Positions 6,793 through 12,214 of a stretch of 13,580 nucleotides of DNA are shown here, piece by piece. This DNA comes from Pseudomonadota bacterium. Its GTDB lineage: Bacteria; Desulfobacterota; Desulfobulbia; Desulfobulbales; SURF-16. The position numbers and the translations under genes are program-made. The stretch covers positions 1 to 13,580 of the forward strand of contig JAUVQZ010000052.1 in NCBI GenBank assembly GCA_030597865.1, given 5' to 3'. Numbering within the stretch: position 1 is the stretch's first letter; each line of letters begins with the position of its first letter. Under the pieces are notes generated by a model. The model was not told where the DNA came from. It saw only the letters and a list, made by a program, of their open reading frames with translations, and did no database searches.

Positions 6793-6867
6793 ATTCTAAT
6801 GTACTACTTTGGCCACCCCTTTTGTGAAATTTTGCCCTTTGTCGGCGGCTGTTTTCAGTCTGATTTT

Positions 6868-8391
6868 TTATGTTCGCCGGTCAATACGGCGATACTGGAG
6901 GGCCTCGGCAATGTGGCCGGGTTCAATCTGTTGCTGGCCGCTAAGATCAGCAATGGTCCGGGAAATTTTTAAGATGCGGTTATAGGCCCGGGCCGACAGG
7001 CGGAGACGCTCCATACCTTGTTCTAAGAGACCAAGGCCGGCCCGGTCAAGCACACAATGTTTTTTGAGGTCACGGCTGGTCATCTGGCCATTGGCATAGA
7101 TCCTTTTTCGGCCCTTGAAGCGTTCGGTCTGGAGGGCCCGGGCCGCAATGACCCGTTGTCTGATGGTGGCCGAGCTTTCCCCCTCCGGGCCCTTGGTCAT
7201 CTCCTTAAAGGGCACGGCTGGCACCTCCAGGTGGATATCGATCCGGTCGAGAAGGGGGCCGGAGAGTTTGTCCCTATAGCGTTTTATCTGGGGCGGACTG
7301 CAGGTGCAGCCATGGAGATGGTCATCAAGATGGCCGCAGGGGCAGGGATTCATGGCCGCAACGAGCATGAAGCGGGCCGGAAATTCAAGGGAGCTTGCTG
7401 CCCTGGAGATGGTCACCGTGCCATCCTCCATGGGCTGGCGCAGCACCTCCAGGACATGTTTTTTATACTCTGGGAACTCGTCCAGAAAGAGGACGCCGTT
7501 ATGGGCCAGGGAGACCTCGCCGGGGCGGGGCTGATTGCCGCCACCGATGAGACCGGCGTCAGAGATGGTATGGTGGGGGGCCCGGAAGGGACGTTGACTC
7601 ACCAGACCCTGGTCAGGGGCAAGAAGCCCCATGATGGAATAAATTTTTGTGGTTTCCAGGGATTCCTCAAAGCTGAGATCCGGGAGGATTGTGGCAAGGC
7701 GTTTGGCCAGCATGGTCTTGCCGCTGCCCGGACTGCCGTTAAGAAGGATGTTGTGGTCCCCTGCTGCCGCCACCTCCATGGCCCGTTTAACATGCCCTTG
7801 CCTCCTGACGTCACTAAAATCAAAGCTTGATTGGTGGGGGCTGCTGGGAGAATGGTCGGCGTCAGCACATCTCAGCTCGAGCCGGTCGGCAAGAAACTCA
7901 ACGGCCTGGTCCAGGGAGGTGAGGCCGTACACCTCAATGCCGGAGACCATGGCCGCCTCGCGACAGTTGGCATTTGGCACCAGGATGGCCTGTTTGCCCT
8001 GTTGCCGGGCGGTCGTGACCATGGACAGGATGCCTTGAACCCCACGTAACTTGCCGTCCAGGGAAAGCTCGCCTGCAATGGCCATGGAATCCAGTTTGTC
8101 CTGGTTAAAGGAGTGGTCTGCGGCCAGGATGCCAATGGCAATGGGCAGATCGTAACTGGTGCCGGCCTTTTTGACATCGGCAGGGGCGAGGTTCACCGTA
8201 ATTCTGCGGTTAGGGAAGTCATAGCCGCTGTTCTTGATGGCCGCCTTCACCCTGTCCTTGCTCTCCCGTACTGCGCCTTCGGCAAGGCCCACAGTCGAAA
8301 AGGCGGGCAGGCCATTGGCGATATCCACCTCGACCTCAACGGCAATCCCGTCAACGCCGCTCAGGGCTATGGTATGAATTTTAGCAAGCAT
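6868..8391 (-). CDS. comM: ComM/YifB family Mg-chelatase-like AAA+ ATPase
   Basis: The 507-aa length is typical of the family. Residues 1-170 form the Lon-protease-like N-terminal domain (IEVEVDIANGLPAF, VNLAPADVKKAGTSYDLPIA). The AAA+ core follows with Walker A GSPGSGKT (219-226), the RPFRAPHHTISDAGLIGGG block (267-285) and Walker B VLFLDEF (300-306). AMNPCPCG...GCTC gives four cysteines (350, 352, 362, 364), probably a zinc-binding insert. DRIDIHLEV (382-390) and a C-terminal helical lid complete the fold. In naturally competent bacteria ComM is a hexameric helicase that promotes branch migration during recombination of incoming DNA; elsewhere its role is less clear. The start at ATG 8391 matches the family N-terminus, but there is no good Shine-Dalgarno (the upstream bases are AC-rich). 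No terminator was seen after its stop. Confidence 0.95.
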   Translation of the reverse strand: MLAKIHTIALSGVDGIAVEVEVDIANGLPAFSTVGLAEGAVRESKDRVKAAIKNSGYDFPNRRITVNLAPADVKKAGTSYDLPIAIGILAADHSFNQDKLDSMAIAGELSLDGKLRGVQGILSMVTTARQQGKQAILVPNANCREAAMVSGIEVYGLTSLDQAVEFLADRLELRCADADHSPSSPHQSSFDFSDVRRQGHVKRAMEVAAAGDHNILLNGSPGSGKTMLAKRLATILPDLSFEESLETTKIYSIMGLLAPDQGLVSQRPFRAPHHTISDAGLIGGGNQPRPGEVSLAHNGVLFLDEFPEYKKHVLEVLRQPMEDGTVTISRAASSLEFPARFMLVAAMNPCPCGHLDDHLHGCTCSPPQIKRYRDKLSGPLLDRIDIHLEVPAVPFKEMTKGPEGESSATIRQRVIAARALQTERFKGRKRIYANGQMTSRDLKKHCVLDRAGLGLLEQGMERLRLSARAYNRILKISRTIADLSGQQQIEPGHIAEALQYRRIDRRT

Positions 8392-8624
8392 GTTTTGGTG
8401 TTGGTTGGTCCGGTGGATACATAATCAGGTTAATGCGGAAAATCGAACAACTATGTACCCTGCTGATTGATGTAACCCTTTAACCGCAAAAGCAATATTG
8501 CAACTTTTTAGTTAGGATTGTTTGTTTGAAACTTTATCGTTATTTTCTGCGAAGACAACTACTTCGAATCGTTAACCGCAAACCACGAAACCCGTATGCC
8601 TCGTCAATGCCTATGTGCGTAACT
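8392..8624. other. 233-bp AT-rich spacer with a repeated TTAACCGCAAA
   Basis: The spacer lies between comM and the selenoprotein gene, both on the minus strand. TTAACCGCAAA occurs at 8480-8490 and 8572-8582, and an inverted relative at 8428-8438. Also present are a perfect 10-bp palindrome GCAATATTGC (8492-8501) and a short hairpin CGAAG/CTTCG (8550-8566) without a T-run. It should contain the comM promoter, but no confident -35/-10 pair was identified and no gene is evident. Confidence 0.45.
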
Positions 8625-8999
8625 TCAACAGGATGGTGCAGGTGGGGAGGCTGAATCAATATCATTGGTGAGTTGCTGATAGAGGCCATCGTTATAACCG
8701 ATATAGAAGGTCTTGCCGTGGCGCATGGCCGGCGCCCGCAGATTGCCGCTACGGCCCAGGATTTTCTTCATTATTTCAGCCTTGTTGTCCGGCCTTGGCT
8801 TATATTCCAAGATTTTTTTACCACTGGCGATGAAAATATGGTCAGCATCAGCCACCATCTGCCAGGCAGCCCCATGGGCCAGGGTCTCCTTCTTGGCGTT
8901 GACTTCTTTGTTGATCGTGACCCTGCTTTGCTTGAGAGACTCCCAAGCCCTGTTGCAGGAGGCTCATCCCTTACGCATATAGGCCCAGTCAATAGCCAT
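8625..8999 (-). CDS. candidate selenoprotein, ArsC/thioredoxin-fold family, TGA decoded as Sec
   Basis: Read from ATG 8999 the frame is MAIDWAYMRKG, then TGA (8966-8964), then ASCNRAWESL and onward without another stop to 8625, giving 124 aa if TGA is selenocysteine. Residues 12-15 form U-A-S-C, the redox motif position of ArsC/Spx/thioredoxin-fold proteins. The remainder continues as ArsC-like sequence: GKKILEYKP (60-68), then LLG-like KKILGRSGNLRAPAMRHGKTFYIGYND (78-104), with the LRAP segment typical of the 'ArsC family (seleno)protein' group. AAGGAG sits 7 nt before ATG 8999, showing that translation starts upstream of the TGA. A SECIS-like hairpin follows the TGA. A conventional call would begin at the internal ATG 8858 and lose the active site. 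Likely role: a thiol/selenol oxidoreductase; the substrate is unknown. A pseudogene with a single nonsense mutation is the alternative but fits less well. Confidence 0.85.
8930..8948 (-). promoter_or_regulatory. bacterial SECIS-like hairpin
   Basis: On the minus strand GCUUGGGA pairs with UCUCAAGC (one G-U pair) around the apical loop GUC. The loop begins 24 nt after the UGA (23 nt between), and its first base is G. Known bacterial SECIS elements lie directly after the UGA, have an upper stem and a small apical loop with an early G, and bind SelB. The geometry agrees with that model; SelB binding has not been shown. Confidence 0.7.
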
Positions 9000-9042
9000 G
9001 GAATTTCTCCTTCTTTGTCAGTATGATATAAAGCTACAAGCC

Positions 9043-9072
9043 ATGTTAATGAGCAAGCTTTCATTCTGTCAA
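9043..9072 (-). promoter_or_regulatory. candidate sigma-70 promoter for the selenoprotein gene
   Basis: On the minus strand TTGACA (9072-9067), a perfect -35 match, is followed after 18 bp by TAACAT (9048-9043), four of six matches to the -10 consensus. Transcription would start near 9036 and give a leader of about 37 nt. The same roughly 99-bp space must also carry the promoter for the divergent gene at 9099. Confidence 0.5.
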
Positions 9073-9098
9073 TGCAATTCAAATAAAAGGAGGTTTCC

Positions 9099-9305
9099 AT
9101 GAAGGTGCGTTGCTTTTCACCCTACGAGTTCAGCGTGGGCGAGATGATCTATATAGATGGTGGAAAACGTAAGGGTGACTGGCGTGTTGCGGCCATTGAT
9201 GACAAAAACATTACCCTGCGCTGCCCCATGAGTGGCAGGGAGTTTATCTGGAGCCGTGTTTGTTATCACCTTGGAGATACAGAAAGACCGGCCTTTATTG
9301 GCTAA
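9099..9305 (+). CDS. small conserved-looking hypothetical protein (68 aa)
   Basis: I do not recognise this protein. ATG 9099 is preceded by an excellent AAAGGAGG Shine-Dalgarno 6 nt upstream, which makes a real gene likely. The product is soluble, with no signal peptide or membrane segment, and appears to be mostly beta strand: a turn MIYIDGGKRKGDWRVAAID (15-33) followed by NITLRCPMSGREFIWSRV (37-54). That pattern suggests a small SH3-like or KOW-like barrel, which is a guess from strand spacing. Three cysteines (5, 42 and 56) are not arranged as a zinc motif. It is first in a rightward set with the CULT-domain gene and a lipoprotein gene, and is divergent from the selenoprotein gene. Confidence 0.7.
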   Translation: MKVRCFSPYEFSVGEMIYIDGGKRKGDWRVAAIDDKNITLRCPMSGREFIWSRVCYHLGDTERPAFIG

Positions 9306-9378
9306 AATAAATCCTGTTGAAAATTTTGGAATATATTTCCCATCCCCACCTCCCAAGGTTAAGACGTTATGGGCAGCC

Positions 9379-9816
9379 ATGATGACAGGCAGGCATGGAA
9401 AACCCTGGTTGCCGGCCACCCAGCCCTGTTTCTTCCGTGAGGCGGACCAGGGATTGGCCACGGTTGAGGAGGTTGATGACGCCCGCCAACCTGATGGGGG
9501 CCATGGGGTTTTATACTGTCGTCAATGCCATGCCCCGGTGACCAGCACCCAGGAACGGCTCAAGGTCCTGGGGAAACATTGCCATGTTTTTCCCAACCCA
9601 GAGGGCATGGTCTTTGAGATCGGCTGTTTTGGCCTGGCCCCGGGTTGTGGACAGCAGGGCCCGCCAGTATTTCAGTACAGCTGGTTTCCTCCCCATGCCT
9701 GGAGCCTGGCCCTGTGCCAGACCTGCAAGACCCATCTGGGCTGGTATTATGAAGCAATCGGCAAATCTTCTTTCCATGGCCTGATTTTGAACAGGCTGGT
9801 GGAGGAATGGACGTAA
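9379..9816 (+). CDS. bacterial cereblon-like CULT-domain protein
   Basis: From ATG 9379 the product has 145 aa. A variable N-terminal segment of about 43 residues precedes a CULT domain. Zinc ligands are visible as CRQC (47, 50) and CQTC (113, 116). Between them are VFPNPEGMVFEI and SWFPPHAW, and afterwards HLGWYYE, placing three tryptophans (102, 108, 122) where cereblon has the aromatic cage that binds glutarimide/thalidomide and C-terminal cyclic imides. The ending FHGLILNRLVEEW matches the FFGLI...L end of bacterial single-domain homologues such as MsCI4 of Magnetospirillum. The cellular role of bacterial CULT proteins is not established; sensing of damaged or cyclised termini or nucleoside-like ligands is speculation. 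The start is uncertain: the frame is open upstream to an ATG at 9232 inside the preceding gene, and 9379 has no good RBS. The next gene follows after 13 bp. Confidence 0.85.
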   Translation: MMTGRHGKPWLPATQPCFFREADQGLATVEEVDDARQPDGGHGVLYCRQCHAPVTSTQERLKVLGKHCHVFPNPEGMVFEIGCFGLAPGCGQQGPPVFQYSWFPPHAWSLALCQTCKTHLGWYYEAIGKSSFHGLILNRLVEEWT

Positions 9817-9829
9817 GGAGTCCCCCTTT

Positions 9830-10342
9830 ATGAAAAAGTTTTTACACCCAAGCTGCGGAGCCGTCCTTGTTCTTCTGCTTTTACTTAGCGGCTGTGCAAC
9901 CTTGAATGATCCGCCAAATCGCACCAATCTGGTGCCCGATCATCACCCCGTGGAAACAGACCCCAACACCACGGTCTATGTGGACCCTGAGACTGGTGGG
10001 GAAAAGGTTGTTTATGACCTTAACGGCCATTGGAAGGTATGGCTTGGCTATGCCGAGGCCGTGTCCATTATCCAGGACGGCAATAGCTTTGTTGGCCAAA
10101 CCGTGGTGGGCGGTGGCTGCTGCTCCCATCAGTATGATCCCAAACGGGTTATTATCCGTGGCCATATTGACGGCAATCTCATCCATTGTGAGAAGCGTAC
10201 ATCCGGCAATGACTGGGAGAAAAGTGTGACGGAAGTTACCGGCCATGCCGAGGCATTTTACTGCCTGGGTTGGCCCACCAGGTTGTTTGAGCGCCTGGGG
10301 CCCACGGAGTCATATTGGCCTTTAGGGGTGAAACAGTACTGA
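9830..10342 (+). CDS. hypothetical lipoprotein
   Basis: The 170-aa protein starts with a short basic tip and a hydrophobic stretch AVLVLLLLL, then the lipobox LLSGC, giving a lipidated Cys22 after signal peptidase II cleavage. Asn24 onward (NDPPNRTN) has no inner-membrane retention Asp at +2 (Ala23 is +2), so outer membrane sorting is expected. The mature domain is about 150 residues with tryptophans and a CC pair (GGGCCSHQYDP, around 94-104) plus two later cysteines (120, 145), which may form disulfides. I do not recognise the family. AAGGAG lies 9 nt before ATG 9830, directly at the stop of the CULT gene, so the two are probably co-transcribed. Confidence 0.8.
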   Translation: MKKFLHPSCGAVLVLLLLLSGCATLNDPPNRTNLVPDHHPVETDPNTTVYVDPETGGEKVVYDLNGHWKVWLGYAEAVSIIQDGNSFVGQTVVGGGCCSHQYDPKRVIIRGHIDGNLIHCEKRTSGNDWEKSVTEVTGHAEAFYCLGWPTRLFERLGPTESYWPLGVKQY

Positions 10343-10399
10343 CAAGCGCCCCCTGCTATTATAATCAATACTGATGCATTCAAAAAAACTGAAGACGTA

Positions 10400-10435
10400 G
10401 ACGTACAAGACCAGGGGATACTGGGGTCGCACGTC
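10400..10435. repeat. REP-like imperfect hairpin upstream of glk
   Basis: GACGTACAAGACCAG (10400-10414) and CTGGGGTCGCACGTC (10421-10435) pair at 11 of 15 positions around the loop GGGATA. GTAG (10397-10400) sits directly at its 5' side, as in REP elements mobilised by TnpA_REP (RAYT) proteins. The following word, CTCTGTGATCTCTGTGG (10441-10457), is itself an internal near-repeat. The 173-bp gap has no gene. Confidence 0.5.
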
Positions 10436-10515
10436 CTTGCCTCTGTGATCTCTGTGGTGAATACCTTTAAAGGTTCAGCTTCCTGCAAAAAACGCCTGGA
10501 GTTTAAAGCTAATCC

Positions 10516-11517
10516 ATGTCAACACTTCTCGTTGCCGACATAGGCGGCACCAAAATCGATTTTGCCCTGCTTGATTCGGGCAGACCGGGTTTTGCACCTG
10601 TGCATCAGGGCCAACTGGCAAGCGCTCGTTATCACTCCTGCGCAGAGGTGATCGCCGCCTGCCTGGCGGCTTTTCCCGGCCGGGTCGACTTTGCCAGCCT
10701 GGCCGTTGCCGGGCCGGTTGCAGCACAGCAGGTTTCCTTTACCAATTTGCCCTGGCAGACAGGAGCGCTCGCCCTCAAGGAGGAGTTCGGCTTTGCCGGC
10801 CTTGTGCTGATGAATGATCTCGTTGCCCTGGCCGAGGCTGTCGAGCTTCTTGGAGATGGCGATGTCCAGCATATAAAAACTGGCAAGACAGCTGCCAAGG
10901 CTGGCATTTTGGTGGTTGCCCCGGGCACCGGTTTAGGGGCGGCCCACATCCGCAGAAATGGAGGATCAGCCATTGTTCAAGCCACGGAGGCGGGCCATCT
11001 CAGCTTTACGCCCCGGACAGAGACTGAAATGGAGCTTTTGTCATTTCTCATGAAAGGGCATGGCCATGTCTCCTTTGAGATGGTGTGCTCCGGCCTGGGG
11101 CTGGCAAATATTTTTTCCTTTTTAAGGGCTACAGGCCTACCTGTACCTGGGGAGTTGGCGGCAAAGATTGGCCAGGGCCATGACCTTGCGCCCCTGCTTG
11201 CCGGCCGGGCCCTGGCCGCTGATACTGTTTGTCCGATCAGCAGCAGGACCTATGAATTGTTCGGCGATATTCTTGCCGAGTTCTGCGCCAATCTGGCCTT
11301 GGCTCTTTTGCCTGGCGCTGGTATTTATCTGGGCGGCGGCATGCTGCCACGCCTTGGTAGTCTCTTTGACCAGGGGCGTTTTGTCCGCCGTTTTAAAGAT
11401 CGCGGCAGGATGCAGGACGTGGTTGGCGCCATGCCGATTTTTTTAATTAGCCATCCCCACCCTGCCATGCTAGGGGCCTATAGGGTGGGGCAAAGGAAAT
11501 TTTATGATGAGGAGTGA
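10516..11517 (+). CDS. glk: glucokinase (GlcK/Glk family)
   Basis: The 333-aa protein belongs to the bacterial hexokinase-fold glucokinases, which phosphorylate glucose to glucose-6-phosphate with ATP in the cytoplasm. Visible motifs are the phosphate 1 loop LVADIGGTKIDFAL (5-18), the catalytic Asp in LMNDLVALA (D101), the phosphate 2 region VVAPGTGLGAAHI (133-145), the sugar-binding E-x-x-H of EAGHLSF (E158, H161), and GHVSFEMVCSGLGL (183-196), as in E. coli Glk. YLGGGMLPRL (271-280) forms the adenosine region. Length and motif spacing are close to E. coli Glk (about 320 aa). The ATG fits the family N-terminus, but GGAG is 14 nt away, so the RBS is weak. The last 14 bp overlap the next gene. 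Confidence 0.93.
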   Translation: MSTLLVADIGGTKIDFALLDSGRPGFAPVHQGQLASARYHSCAEVIAACLAAFPGRVDFASLAVAGPVAAQQVSFTNLPWQTGALALKEEFGFAGLVLMNDLVALAEAVELLGDGDVQHIKTGKTAAKAGILVVAPGTGLGAAHIRRNGGSAIVQATEAGHLSFTPRTETEMELLSFLMKGHGHVSFEMVCSGLGLANIFSFLRATGLPVPGELAAKIGQGHDLAPLLAGRALAADTVCPISSRTYELFGDILAEFCANLALALLPGAGIYLGGGMLPRLGSLFDQGRFVRRFKDRGRMQDVVGAMPIFLISHPHPAMLGAYRVGQRKFYDEE

Positions 11518-12214
11518 GGCAATAAAAAGGGGAGTGGTCATGGGCGCCGGAGCGGTGGCCGTGGGACTCTTCTTCTACCTGGATATGGGACAGTATCTGA
11601 CCCTGGAGTATGTCAAAGAGTCCCAGGCCCGTTTTCAGGAGCTATATGCTGAGAATATGCCTCTGGTGGTGGCCGTTTATATGGCGGTTTATATCATGGT
11701 GACCGCCCTTTCCCTGCCTGGGGCCGTTGTCATGACCTTAGTCGGCGGCGCCATTTTTGGTGTGATGGCGGGTTCTGTGATCGTTTCCTTTGCCTCGACA
11801 ATCGGGGCCACCGTTGCCTGTTTTGTGGCCCGGTTTATTCTACGGGACTGGGTCCAGGGCCGGTTTGGCGATCGTCTGGGGGCCATTAATAAGGGCATTG
11901 ACCAAGAGGGAGGTTTTTATCTCTTCAGTCTGCGCCTGGTGCCGGTCTTTCCATTTTTTGTTATCAATCTGGTCATGGGCATGACCCGGCTTTCCCTCTG
12001 GAAATTTTACTGGATCTCCCAGCTTGGCATGTTGCCGGGCACCATCGTCTTTGTGAATGCCGGTAAGGAGCTGGGCAGGATAGATTCCCTGGCTGGCATT
12101 CTCTCCCCAGGCCTTCTTGTCTCCTTTATTATCCTTGGTCTTTTCCCCATTACAGTGAAAAAGATCATGGGGGTTGTACAAAGGGCGAGGACCTCTGGGG
12201 GCAGCCTTAAATGA
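11504..12214 (+). CDS. TVP38/TMEM64-family (DedA-superfamily) membrane protein
   Basis: The 236-aa protein has an N-terminal membrane anchor (about 9-28), then the family core. This includes the re-entrant-loop signature SLPGAVVMTLVGGAIFG (70-86), a second glycine/serine-rich helix and the motif FSLRLVPVFPFFVINLVMG (141-159), the characteristic F..R..P..PF..N...G block. A final membrane helix and a basic tail (RARTSGGSLK) follow. Relatives act in lipid scrambling or undecaprenyl-phosphate recycling, but the role of this subgroup is not assigned. The ATG at 11504 overlaps glk and is preceded by AAGGAA 7 nt upstream, so it is co-translated with glucokinase. Its stop overlaps the stop of the convergent histidine kinase by 8 bp. 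Confidence 0.88.
   Translation: MMRSEAIKRGVVMGAGAVAVGLFFYLDMGQYLTLEYVKESQARFQELYAENMPLVVAVYMAVYIMVTALSLPGAVVMTLVGGAIFGVMAGSVIVSFASTIGATVACFVARFILRDWVQGRFGDRLGAINKGIDQEGGFYLFSLRLVPVFPFFVINLVMGMTRLSLWKFYWISQLGMLPGTIVFVNAGKELGRIDSLAGILSPGLLVSFIILGLFPITVKKIMGVVQRARTSGGSLK

Noticed and set aside
7057..7830. Long plus-strand frame (257 aa) opposite comM
   Set aside because: It is antisense to a complete, well-conserved AAA+ gene. Its openness comes from GC-rich third positions.
8625..8858. Selenoprotein gene treated as a 77-aa gene starting at 8858, or as a pseudogene
   Set aside because: There is no RBS at 8858, and the product would start in the middle of a domain. A single TGA in the redox motif followed by a SECIS-like hairpin is better explained by Sec decoding.
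8771..9100. Minus-strand 109-aa frame overlapping the selenoprotein gene
   Set aside because: It is a different frame with low-complexity composition (KAGSRSTKKSTPRRRPWP). The U-x-x-C frame has the RBS, the family resemblance and the better coding character.
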